From positions 1 to 10,239 of the forward strand of contig CAZWUZ010000130.1 of NCBI GenBank assembly GCA_964637655.1: DNA of 10,239 nt. The letters are read 5' to 3'. The notes beneath the pieces were generated by a model, which saw only the letters and a program-made list of their open reading frames with translations, did not search any database and was not told the origin of the DNA. The translations under genes and the position numbers were made by a program. The DNA is from CAZWUZ01 sp964637655 [NCBI: uncultured bacterium] (lineage in GTDB: Bacteria; DAOPZR01). Of this stretch, positions 1-7,015 are shown piece after piece (position 1 is the first letter of the stretch; the number at the start of each line of letters is the position of its first letter).

Positions 1-53
1 GCATAATCCGGAGTTCGGCATTATGCCGCTTATGCCGAATGCGGCATAATCGT
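1..53. repeat. Cluster of nested inverted repeats; possible mobile-element end or Xer-like site
   Basis: Three perfect inverted-repeat pairs interlock here: GCATAAT (1-7) with ATTATGC (20-26), TTCGGCAT (14-21) with ATGCCGAA (32-39), and ATTATGCCGC (20-29) with GCGGCATAAT (41-50). The half-site TTATGCCG or its complement appears at 21-28, 30-37 and 42-49, with partial copies at 1-6 and 14-23. Positions 13-40 fit an 11-6-11 layout, with two 11-bp arms matching at 9 positions around a 6-bp centre, as in sites used by tyrosine recombinases such as XerC/XerD. The histidine kinase homology of the next gene begins abruptly at about 54, so this cluster probably marks the end of an inserted element or a recombination junction. 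The recombinase type is inferred. The window edge prevents seeing the rest. Confidence 0.55.
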
Positions 54-1085
54 CATACCTTCGTCACGCCACACTGGCAGTCGCGCTCCATCATCCTCGC
101 GGCGCTTTTCCTCATTCCCACGCTGCGCAACGCCCTGCTGCTGGTCCGGCCGCCATTCCCCGATCCGGAACAACGTGGGCCGGCCCGCTTCGTCGCGGTC
201 GTCACTTCGCTCGACGGCCTCTACCGGTTTTTTATCGTTGTCCCCTACCTCGCCCTGGGATTCGACACCAGCGCCGACCTGCCCGGCGCCGGGCAGCCGA
301 TGCAACTGTCAGTGCTGCTCTCGCTGGCCAATTACCTGCTGCTCAACCTCGGGCTGCTCTGGCTGGTCTTCACGCGGCTGGCCAGCGACCTGCGCGAATC
401 GCTCGACGCGCGCGAGCGGCTGCTCGAACTCGTCGCCCACGATTTGCGCAACCCGTTCGCCGTCATCCTCGGCAATGCCGAGCAGTTCAGCCGCATGCGC
501 CACCTGCCGGACGAAACACTCCTTCTCCGCTACGGGCAGACCATGCTCAGGTCAGCCACGCGCGCCTACGACCTGCTCGAGAACCTGCTCCTCTGGGGGC
601 AGCGCGGCTCGCTGGCTGCCGACTTCCGCGCGCATGAAGTGCTGCCGCTGGCGAAACACGCCTGCGCCCATGCCGCTGCCGGCGCCGCCGCCAAGCGTAT
701 CGATTTTGCGCTCACCGTGCCGGCCGGAGTATCCGTGCGTGCTGACGCCAACATGCTCTCTGCCATCATCCGCAATCTTGCCGGCAACGCGGTCAAGTTC
801 ACCCCCGAAGGGGGGCGTATCGGGGTGACTGCCGGCAGTACCGCGACCGGCGTGGAGATTGCCGTGACCAACAGCGGCAGCACCCTGGCATCGTGCATCT
901 GCACGGCGCTGAACACCGGTCAATCACTCACCAGCACGCGCGGCACAGCGGGCGAAATGGGTTCAGGGCTCGGTCTGCAGCTGGTGCGCGACTTCCTCGC
1001 GCGCCATGACAGCACACTGCGCTGCGACTGCCCGGCGGAGGGGGGCATGCGCATCAGTTTCATCCTCCCGGCGGCAGCCGCATGA
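39..1085 (+). CDS. 5'-truncated sensor histidine kinase (first of two tandem copies)
   Basis: This open frame encodes the C-terminal two thirds of a membrane histidine kinase. From residue 6 (HTF) onward it aligns without break to residue 112 onward of the complete copy downstream. About 110 N-terminal residues with several membrane spans are missing, and the first five residues come from the repeat cluster. The H-box VAHDLRNP (His134), the N-box (Asn246/Asn250) and the G2 box GSGLGL (308-313) are intact. The G1 box reads NSGST at 278-282 instead of the usual DxGxG kept in the sister copy, so ATP binding is doubtful. Two membrane segments remain (about 17-36 and 90-112). No Shine-Dalgarno precedes the ATG at 39, so whether it is translated from there is unclear. 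The stop overlaps the start of the next gene as ATGA. It is most likely a decaying remnant; alternatively it is a short kinase read from a promoter in the neighbouring element. Confidence 0.75.
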   Translation: MRHNRHTFVTPHWQSRSIILAALFLIPTLRNALLLVRPPFPDPEQRGPARFVAVVTSLDGLYRFFIVVPYLALGFDTSADLPGAGQPMQLSVLLSLANYLLLNLGLLWLVFTRLASDLRESLDARERLLELVAHDLRNPFAVILGNAEQFSRMRHLPDETLLLRYGQTMLRSATRAYDLLENLLLWGQRGSLAADFRAHEVLPLAKHACAHAAAGAAAKRIDFALTVPAGVSVRADANMLSAIIRNLAGNAVKFTPEGGRIGVTAGSTATGVEIAVTNSGSTLASCICTALNTGQSLTSTRGTAGEMGSGLGLQLVRDFLARHDSTLRCDCPAEGGMRISFILPAAAA

Positions 1086-2437
1086 CCTTCCTCACCGTCA
1101 AGCCGATTGCGCTGACCGCGCTGGCGGTCTCCGTCATCATCTTTGCCTTCATCGCGCTGCTGCCGCGCCGCTTCGACAGCAATGGCGCGCTGGTCGAACT
1201 GCGCCGCGCCATCTGCTGCCTGATCCCCGGCCTGCTGGGCTACGGCCTGCGTGATGAACTGCCTGATTTTTTCGCTGTCTATATCGCCAATGCCGGCGTC
1301 CTCGCCACGCACCTCTTTCTCGGGCGCGGCCTGCGCCGCTTCCGCGGCAGTGCCGACCCGGGGTGGCGCTTCGATCTCGCGCTGCTGTTCCTCTTCCTGC
1401 TGGTCTTCATCCCGCATACCTTCATCGCCCCTGACTGGCAGGCGCGGACCATCATCATCGGCATGGTCTTCTTCGTGCCGCTGCTGCGCAATGCGCTGAC
1501 CTTGCTGCGCCCCCCGCTGCCGGCCCGCGACCTGCGCGCCGTCGCCGCGTTGATTGCCGCCTCCTTCCTGCTGGATGCCGTCTGGCGCCTCGGCGTCGTC
1601 TCACCGTACCTGCTGCTGGGATATGATCCTTCGTCGGTGATGACTGAATCGGGACTGGTGGTGCGGCTTGGCCTCGCCGCCAGCGGGCTGGGACTGCTGC
1701 TCGGTTTTCTCGGGCTCTGCTGGCTGGTCTTCGCCCGGCTGGCGGACGACCTGCGCGAGTCGCTCGATGCGCGCGAGCAGCTGCTCGCGCTCGTCGCGCA
1801 CGATCTGCGCAACCCGTTCGCCGTCATCCTCGGCAATGCCGAGCAGGTCAGCCGCATGCGACAGCCGCCGCCGGTCGAGCTTTTCCGTCAGTACGGGCAG
1901 ACCATGCTCAGGTCCGCCACGCGCGCCTACGACCTGCTCGAAAACCTGCTGCTCTGGGGCCATGGGCGCCATATGCATTACGACCCGCGCCCGCACGAAC
2001 TGCTGCCACTGGCGAAACACGCCTGCGCGCACGCTGTCGCCGGGGCCGGAGCAAAAAATATCGAACTGGTCATCGCGATTCCCGCCGGTCTCACCGCCAC
2101 TGCCGATAGCAACATGCTCGCCGCGGTCATCCGCAACCTGGCGGGCAACGCGGTCAAGTTCACCCCCGAGGGGGGCCGCATCACCATCAGCGCGGCGGCC
2201 ACGGCCGCCGGCCTCGAGGTGGCGGTCAGCGATACGGGTGCAGGCTGTTCAGCGGAAGTGTGTGCCGCCCTCGCTGCCGGTCAGGCGCTGCAGAGTACGC
2301 GCGGCACTGCGGGTGAGATGGGTTCCGGCCTCGGCTTGCAACTCGTGCGCGACATGCTCGCGCGCCACGGCAGCACGCTGTGCTGCGACTGCCCGCCTGA
2401 CGGCGGCAGCCGCTTCTCCTTCATCCTCCCGGCCTGA
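1082..2437 (+). CDS. Membrane-bound sensor histidine kinase (intact copy)
   Basis: This 451-aa kinase should sense an unknown signal through its membrane domain, autophosphorylate on histidine and pass the phosphate to a response regulator. Hydrophobic segments lie at about 9-28, 60-82, 97-112, 122-138, 152-172 and 192-217, followed by a short linker. The HisKA domain has the H-box VAHDLRNP with His240. The HATPase domain has the N-box around Asn352/Asn356, G1 box DTGAG (384-388) and G2 box GSGLGL (414-419), so all catalytic motifs are present. No PAS, HAMP or periplasmic sensor domain is evident, so the membrane helices probably form the sensor. The ATG overlaps the stop of the truncated paralog (ATGA), suggesting translational coupling or an origin by tandem duplication. 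No response regulator is adjacent, which makes it an orphan in this window. The ligand and target genes are unknown. Confidence 0.88.
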   Translation: MTFLTVKPIALTALAVSVIIFAFIALLPRRFDSNGALVELRRAICCLIPGLLGYGLRDELPDFFAVYIANAGVLATHLFLGRGLRRFRGSADPGWRFDLALLFLFLLVFIPHTFIAPDWQARTIIIGMVFFVPLLRNALTLLRPPLPARDLRAVAALIAASFLLDAVWRLGVVSPYLLLGYDPSSVMTESGLVVRLGLAASGLGLLLGFLGLCWLVFARLADDLRESLDAREQLLALVAHDLRNPFAVILGNAEQVSRMRQPPPVELFRQYGQTMLRSATRAYDLLENLLLWGHGRHMHYDPRPHELLPLAKHACAHAVAGAGAKNIELVIAIPAGLTATADSNMLAAVIRNLAGNAVKFTPEGGRITISAAATAAGLEVAVSDTGAGCSAEVCAALAAGQALQSTRGTAGEMGSGLGLQLVRDMLARHGSTLCCDCPPDGGSRFSFILPA

Positions 2438-2459
2438 TTGTCCGCCTCTGCCGGTGGAG

Positions 2460-2479
2460 CACAGCCGCCCCCGGCTGTG
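2460..2479. terminator. Hairpin between convergent genes
   Basis: CACAGCCG (2460-2467) and CGGCTGTG (2472-2479) form a perfect 8-bp GC-rich stem with a CCCC loop. It sits in the 87-bp gap between the converging kinase and polyferredoxin genes, where a bidirectional terminator is expected. Neither strand has a following T-run, so it is not a classical intrinsic terminator. It may instead block exonucleases or pause transcription. Confidence 0.45.
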
Positions 2480-2524
2480 GCCGATACATCGCAACGGAGC
2501 GCCAGTGCAGCAATCGCGGGACAG

Positions 2525-3607
2525 TCAACCGAAACGGATGGCGTCGACCGGGCAGGCGTCGCGGCACCGGCCGCAGGACCAGCAGTCGGGCGCGGTCAGC
2601 ACCGGGCATCCGGCAAGGGTATGCGCCATCGCCTCCGTCGGGCAGGCGCGCACGCAGGCACCGCAGTTGATGCACGTCGCGCGGTCGACGACGATGCGGC
2701 GGCGGGCGAACCGTTCGAGCAGCCACGACCAGAGCCCGAACGGGCAGAGGTAATGGCAATAGGGACGGAAGGTGAGCACGGCAAGCACCAGCAGCAGCGG
2801 CGAGAGCAGCAGTGCGGTCTGCGGCAGGTCGTAGAGGGTGAACAGCTTGAAGTAGTTGAGTTCATGCGTCAGCACATAATCCTGCACCCACGGCTGCCAG
2901 CCAAACAACAGTGCAAGAAACGCGAGAATAAAGAGCACCCGCGCGAGCAGCGACCAGCGATACGGCACCGGGCGGCGCCAGCGCGCCGGCAGCAGGCGAT
3001 GCAGCAGTTCCTGCAGCGCGCCGAGCGGGCAGGCCCAGCCGCAGAGCAGTTTCGGCACGGAGAGCGACAACGCGGTGAAGAGCGTGAACAACAGCAGCAC
3101 GCCAAACACGTCGCCTTCCAGCCCGGCAAGCAGTTTCAGCGCCTTGACCAGCGTCTCCATCGGCCCGTAGCCGCCGGCGAAAAGAAAGCCGAACACCGCC
3201 ACTGCCCCGAACAGCAACAGCCGACGCCAGCGCGCCATGGGGCGCAGCGAAAGTACAAACCATGCCACACCAAGGCACCAGCAGGTCCAGAGCGCGGTGA
3301 TGGCCACCGCATGCGCCGGATGCCGCTCATGCGCCAGATGCACCAGCGCATCAGCCAGCACGGCTGACGGGACGGGAAGTTCGCGCAGCGGGATCTGCCG
3401 CGGCAACGACCACGCATCGGGATAGTCGTGATAAAGCAGATGCAACAGTTCCTTGACCGGCACACCGAACTGCTGCGCCGTTTCTTTCAGCGTCAGGTTC
3501 AGGTCCGGCGCCACCGGCGCGCCCGCATCCTGCAGCGCCGGCCATTGCCAGAGCAGCGCTGCCCCGAGTGCCAGCAGCGTCAGCAGCAGCAGTTTCATCA
3601 GTCGCAT
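2525..3607 (-). CDS. Membrane polyferredoxin, NapH/CcoG-like 4Fe-4S binding protein
   Basis: This 360-aa protein probably moves electrons between the quinone pool or a partner oxidoreductase and the cytoplasm. It begins with a hydrophobic segment (4-22) and an extracytoplasmic helical stretch (about 35-93) that resembles short helix-turn-helix-like modules in related ferredoxins. Membrane helices follow at about 101-120, 129-147, 165-184, 219-238 and 263-280. Two membrane-associated cysteine motifs typical of NapH/NosR-type proteins are present, CGWACPLG (189-196) and CHYLCPFG (284-291). The C-terminus carries two CxxCxxCxxxCP clusters, at Cys312/315/318/322 and Cys342/345/348/352. I chose the ATG at 3607 because GGAGG lies 7 nt upstream and a signal-like segment follows directly. 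The open frame continues upstream into the divergent gene but has no support there. It is divergent from the MOSC-reductase operon and shares its promoter region, suggesting a role in the same sulfur/redox process (inferred). It has no nap-type neighbours, so a nap gene name is not justified. Confidence 0.85.
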   Translation of the reverse strand: MRLMKLLLLTLLALGAALLWQWPALQDAGAPVAPDLNLTLKETAQQFGVPVKELLHLLYHDYPDAWSLPRQIPLRELPVPSAVLADALVHLAHERHPAHAVAITALWTCWCLGVAWFVLSLRPMARWRRLLLFGAVAVFGFLFAGGYGPMETLVKALKLLAGLEGDVFGVLLLFTLFTALSLSVPKLLCGWACPLGALQELLHRLLPARWRRPVPYRWSLLARVLFILAFLALLFGWQPWVQDYVLTHELNYFKLFTLYDLPQTALLLSPLLLVLAVLTFRPYCHYLCPFGLWSWLLERFARRRIVVDRATCINCGACVRACPTEAMAHTLAGCPVLTAPDCWSCGRCRDACPVDAIRFG

Positions 3608-3631
3608 CGTCTTGCCTCCGGGTCCTGTCGC

Positions 3632-3660
3632 TTGACAGTTATTGTAGCATATGCTATTAT
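3632..3660 (+). promoter_or_regulatory. Strong sigma70-type promoter for the MOSC-reductase operon
   Basis: A perfect TTGACA (3632-3637) is separated by 17 bp from TATTAT (3655-3660), one mismatch from consensus. The predicted start is near 3667, giving a leader of about 19 nt with GGAGG at 3675-3679 and the ATG at 3686. The local AT-richness stands out against the GC-rich surroundings. Confidence 0.75.
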
Positions 3661-3669
3661 GCCGGGCAA
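3641..3669 (-). promoter_or_regulatory. Sigma70-type promoter for the polyferredoxin gene
   Basis: Read on the minus strand, TTGCCC (complement of 3664-3669) is followed after exactly 17 bp by TACAAT (complement of 3641-3646). This places transcription start near 3634 and leaves a leader of about 27 nt carrying GGAGG before the ATG at 3607. The -10 box lies inside the spacer of the opposite promoter, so the two would compete for polymerase. It is a sequence match only. Confidence 0.55.
3645..3656. promoter_or_regulatory. 12-bp palindrome, candidate operator for both divergent promoters
   Basis: TAGCATATGCTA is a perfect palindrome centred at 3650.5, with further matching outer pairs at 3641/3660 and 3642/3659. 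It occupies the spacers of both promoters and touches both -10 boxes, so a bound dimeric repressor would block both directions at once. Repressors of the ArsR type often control persulfide genes from such sites, but the regulator here is unknown and no regulator gene is adjacent. Confidence 0.5.
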
Positions 3670-3685
3670 GCAGCGGAGGCAGTCG

Positions 3686-4153
3686 ATGACAGCAGCGGCG
3701 GAGCGCCCTTATCCAACTGGTGAAGTTGTTGCCGTCAACTACGCGCCGCAACGCGGGGCGAAAAAACCTGTCGCAGCGGCGGCGTTGGTCGTGGGCCGCG
3801 GGCTTGCGGGCGATGCCCATGCTGACGCGGGTGACCGCGCCATAAGCATCCTGCCGCTCGAGGCGCTGGCGCTGCTGCCGGCCGCACAGCGCGCGGCCGC
3901 CGCCGCCGAGCCGCCCACGGAGAACCTTACCATCCGCGGCCTGCCGCCGGCGCTGCTCACCGTCGGGTGCCGGCTGCAGGCGGGCGAAGCGGTGATTGAA
4001 ATCTGTCATATCGGCAAGACGGTGGCGGAGCCGCGGGGCCGCCGTCACGCCATGAGCCGCGCCGGTCGCTTCGGGCGCGTCATTGGTGCCGGCACGGTGC
4101 GTCCGGGCGACCGCTGCACACTGCTCCCCGCAGACACAGGAGAAAAGCAATGA
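3686..4153 (+). CDS. Small stand-alone MOSC-domain protein, canonical cysteine motif missing
   Basis: This 155-aa protein matches the size and layout of single-domain MOSC proteins, which are related to the C-terminal domain of molybdenum cofactor sulfurases. Family features are a GLAGDAH segment (39-45), RAISILPLEAL (51-61), ENLTIRGL (79-86), a GCRLQAGE turn (94-101), IGKT (109-112) and the ending GRVIGAGTVRPGD (130-142). MOSC domains are thought to carry sulfur on a conserved cysteine after the IGK motif. Here that stretch reads VAEPRGRRHAMSRAG (113-127) with no cysteine; the remaining cysteines are at 95, 107 and 144. Sulfur carriage by the usual residue is therefore not possible, and Cys107 may substitute. 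The start at 3686 has GGAGG 6 nt upstream. The stop overlaps the start of the reductase gene (ATGA), implying coupled synthesis and a shared pathway. The exact substrate is unknown. Confidence 0.8.
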   Translation: MTAAAERPYPTGEVVAVNYAPQRGAKKPVAAAALVVGRGLAGDAHADAGDRAISILPLEALALLPAAQRAAAAAEPPTENLTIRGLPPALLTVGCRLQAGEAVIEICHIGKTVAEPRGRRHAMSRAGRFGRVIGAGTVRPGDRCTLLPADTGEKQ

Positions 4154-5856
4154 GCACAACCGAACGCAGAACCATCATCGTCATCGGCGGGACGGCCGCC
4201 GGCCCGACGGCGGCGGCGCGCGCGCGCCGCCTCGATGAGCAGGCGGAAATCATCATCCTGCAAAAGGGGAAGGACCTGTCGATGGCGTCGTGCGGCTACC
4301 CGTACTATGTCGGCGGCGTATTCGACGACCGCAACCTGCTGCTCGCCACGCCCACGGGCACCACCCGCGACCCGCTCTTCTATCTCAATGCCAAGGGGAT
4401 CACCGCACGCACGGAGACCGAGGCGCTGGCCATCGACCCGGTGCACCATACCGTACGCTGCCGCAACCTCGTCAACAACACCGAGGAGGAACTGCACTAC
4501 GACAAGCTGATTATCGCCACCGGGTCGAAGCCGCGCCTGCCCGACCTGCCGGGGCTCGACCTCGAGGGGGTAACGACGCTGCAGTCGATGCGCGATGCCG
4601 ACTACCTGCGCCGCGTGCGCGACGAGCGGCGCCTCAAAAAGGCGGTCATCGTCGGGGGCGGGCTGATCGGCATCGAGACCGCCGAAGCGCTGCACCTCGC
4701 GGGTATCGGCATCACCATCATCGAGGCGGGGGCGCATATTCTCCCCTTCCTCGACGACGAACTGGCGATGCTGGTCGAGAACCACATCCGCGCGAAGGGA
4801 GCCAACCTGCTCTGCGGCAACGCGGTCAGTGCCTTCCTTGGCAGCGACGGCAAGCTCACGGCGGTGAAACTCGCCAACGGCACGGAACTCGACTGCGAAC
4901 TGGCGGTCATCGCCATCGGGGTCGTCCCGAACAGCGAACTGGCTGCCGCCGCGGGACTGCGCATCAGCGAGATCGGCGCCATCGCCGTGGACGAATTCCT
5001 GCAGACCTCGGCTCCCGACATCTACGCCGCCGGCGACTGCATCGCCGTGCCGCATATGCTCACCGGGAAGATGACCTACGCCCCCTACGGCGACCTCGCC
5101 AACCTCGAGGGTCGTGTGGCGGCGGACAATGCCGTGCTCGGCAACCGCACGGTATTCCCCGGCACCATCCAGACGGGCATCTGCAAGGTGTTCGAGTTCA
5201 CCGCCGGGACGACGGGACTCAACGAGCGGCTGGCGGGCAAGTACGGACTGCCCCCCTACCTCACCGCGGTCAATGCCGGGCTCGACAAGCCCGGGTTCAT
5301 GGGGGGGAAACTGCTGGTATCCAAGATGCTCGCCGACCGCGACACCGGGCGGCTGCTCGGTTACCAGTGCGTCGGCACCGGCGACGTCAGCAAGCAGATT
5401 GCGCTGGCAGCCATGGCCATACGCGGGCACCTGTCTTTGACCTCACTCGCCACCGCCGACCTGCCGTACGCGCCCCCCTTCTCCCCGGCCATCGACCACT
5501 TCATCACCAGCGCGCACGTGCTGTCCAACAAGCGAGACGGGCGCATGGCGGGGATCAGCGCGGTACAGTTGAAGGAACTGCTCGACCGCGACGAGCCGCT
5601 CTGCCTCATCGACGTGCGCAGCACGGAGGAGTTCGAGGCGATGCGCCTCGGGCGGGGTGAAATCCTCATCCCGCTCGGCGCCCTGCGCCGCAAGCTCAGC
5701 GAACTGCCGCAGGACCGCGACACGCCCATCATCTGTTTCTGCAAGATTTCGCTGCGCGGCTACGAGGCGGCGACCGTGCTGCGCGCCCACGGGTGGCGCA
5801 ACGTGCGCGTGCTCGAAGGCGGCCTCATGGCCTGGCCCTACCGCCGCGAAAAGTAG
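4150..5856 (+). CDS. CoA-disulfide / polysulfide reductase with C-terminal rhodanese domain
   Basis: This 568-aa cytoplasmic flavoprotein belongs to the pyridine nucleotide-disulfide oxidoreductase family, in the CoADR-rhodanese fusion group. Members use NAD(P)H to reduce CoA disulfide, CoA persulfide or polysulfide. The FAD-binding start is VIGGTAAGPTAAA (11-23). The single redox cysteine is Cys48 in SMASCGYPYYVGG, the mark of CoADR/Nox/NSR-type enzymes. The NAD(P)H site is VGGGLIGIETAEAL (168-181), and a second FAD motif ends in AAGDC (293-297). The dimerisation domain runs to about 455 and contains YAPPFS (440-445). The rhodanese domain (about 468-565) has IDVR (487-490) and an active loop CKISLRG with Cys531 and Arg536, so sulfur transfer should be active. 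AGGAG at 4138-4142 supports the ATG at 4150, which overlaps the MOSC stop by 4 bp. The tail meets the convergent permease gene after only 3 bp. The choice between CoA-disulfide and polysulfide as true substrate cannot be made from sequence. Confidence 0.9.
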   Translation: MSTTERRTIIVIGGTAAGPTAAARARRLDEQAEIIILQKGKDLSMASCGYPYYVGGVFDDRNLLLATPTGTTRDPLFYLNAKGITARTETEALAIDPVHHTVRCRNLVNNTEEELHYDKLIIATGSKPRLPDLPGLDLEGVTTLQSMRDADYLRRVRDERRLKKAVIVGGGLIGIETAEALHLAGIGITIIEAGAHILPFLDDELAMLVENHIRAKGANLLCGNAVSAFLGSDGKLTAVKLANGTELDCELAVIAIGVVPNSELAAAAGLRISEIGAIAVDEFLQTSAPDIYAAGDCIAVPHMLTGKMTYAPYGDLANLEGRVAADNAVLGNRTVFPGTIQTGICKVFEFTAGTTGLNERLAGKYGLPPYLTAVNAGLDKPGFMGGKLLVSKMLADRDTGRLLGYQCVGTGDVSKQIALAAMAIRGHLSLTSLATADLPYAPPFSPAIDHFITSAHVLSNKRDGRMAGISAVQLKELLDRDEPLCLIDVRSTEEFEAMRLGRGEILIPLGALRRKLSELPQDRDTPIICFCKISLRGYEAATVLRAHGWRNVRVLEGGLMAWPYRREK

Positions 5857-5859
5857 CGG

Positions 5860-6984
5860 TCAAGTGCGCGCGTAGGCGCGGCGGACGAATTCCGCCGCGG
5901 TGAGAAACAGCAGCACGATGAGCGGGCCGTAGAAGATGCCCGCCATGCCGAACGCGCTCATGCCGCCGAGAATGCTCAGCAGGATGAGCAGCGAATTGAG
6001 CCGCACGCGGTTGCCCATAAACAGCGGCTTGAACCAGTTCTCGGTAATCAGCGCCACCGCGGCACACCAGACAAAGACCCCGAGCGCCGCCCCGGTCTGG
6101 CCGGTGGCGAGCAGGTAGAGCGCGGCCGGCACCGAGATGAACGAGATGCCGACCAGCGGAATAAACGCCAGCACGACCATCACCACCGTCCAGAGCAGCG
6201 GTGAGGGCACGCCGGCGAGGGCAAAACTGATGCCCGCCAGCCCTCCCTGAATAACTCCGCCGATAAAGTTGCAGACCAGCGTGACGTAGTTCATCTCGTT
6301 GAAGCGCCCGAGGATGGTCTCCATGTCGCGCGACGGCAGCGGCGACATGCCGGCGATGAACTGCCGCAGGTCGCCCCCGTAGGCCAGCAGTCCGAAGACC
6401 ACCAGCAGCATGACCATGAACTGGTAGAGGAAGGCAAACAGGTTGCCGACCATGGCGTTGAGCAGGGCGAGGACGCTGCCGCTCAGTTGCTGCGCCGCAT
6501 CGAGGAAGATCGTTTGGACCGTCGCCGCATTGTACGGCTGGTCCGGCAGGAAAAAGGCAAAGATGCGTTCGCCCGCCGCCGCCACCCGCCCCTCGCCGAA
6601 CAGGTACTCGCCAAGCATCGCCGTCGTCTCCGGGGCCTGCGCCACACGGTAGGCGGCCGCCACTTCGTGGGTCAGGCGCACCAGCACGTAGGTGGCCGGC
6701 AGGAAGACGACGACGACGATGAGCAGGCAGCTGACGGTGGCGGCACGATGGGGCAGCCACTGCCGCCGCTGCACGAGGAAGCGCTGCAGCGGGGAGAACG
6801 TTCCCGCGAGGATGCCGGCGAAGATGATGGCGGTAAGGTGCGGCCACACGATCATGCCGGCCAGCACGGCCATGAGCAGAAAGAACCCGGTAAACGCCGC
6901 GCGCTGCGCCTGCGGCTGCGCCAGTCCGTACGTCGGCAACGCCGGTGGTGGTGCTGTCACCGGCGGTTTCTGCTTCTTCGCCAT
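5860..6984 (-). CDS. AI-2E family transporter (PerM/YhhT-like permease)
   Basis: This 374-aa inner-membrane protein belongs to the AI-2E exporter family (UPF0118), whose members export small molecules, including quorum signals, or act as cation/proton antiporters. Hydrophobic segments lie at about 31-47, 50-66, 82-102, 180-201, 236-258, 263-290, 300-316 and 331-365, matching the eight-span family pattern with a long soluble stretch at about 103-179. Diagnostic stretches are FIPLVG (274-279), the P-A-L-Y segment (286-290) and the C-terminal motif with NWFKP, SILGGMSAFGMAG and FYGP (316-354). I chose the second of two adjacent ATGs, at 6984, because GGGAG lies 6 nt upstream; the ATG at 6987 would be too close. 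The longer frame to 7053 runs over the promoter. It is a single-gene unit with its own promoter. The cargo cannot be told from the sequence. Confidence 0.87.
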   Translation of the reverse strand: MAKKQKPPVTAPPPALPTYGLAQPQAQRAAFTGFFLLMAVLAGMIVWPHLTAIIFAGILAGTFSPLQRFLVQRRQWLPHRAATVSCLLIVVVVFLPATYVLVRLTHEVAAAYRVAQAPETTAMLGEYLFGEGRVAAAGERIFAFFLPDQPYNAATVQTIFLDAAQQLSGSVLALLNAMVGNLFAFLYQFMVMLLVVFGLLAYGGDLRQFIAGMSPLPSRDMETILGRFNEMNYVTLVCNFIGGVIQGGLAGISFALAGVPSPLLWTVVMVVLAFIPLVGISFISVPAALYLLATGQTGAALGVFVWCAAVALITENWFKPLFMGNRVRLNSLLILLSILGGMSAFGMAGIFYGPLIVLLFLTAAEFVRRAYART

Positions 6985-7015
6985 CATCTGCTCCCGCGGC
7001 GGTCTGCCTGCGGAT

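Noticed and set aside
2438-3367. 309-codon + strand frame antisense to the polyferredoxin
   Set aside because: It is rich in Q, R, H and A with no domain or membrane logic, and the opposite strand has clear ferredoxin motifs.
4045-5430. 461-codon open frame antisense to the reductase gene
   Set aside because: It has no recognisable domain, and its sequence follows from GC-rich third positions of the strongly supported reductase on the other strand.
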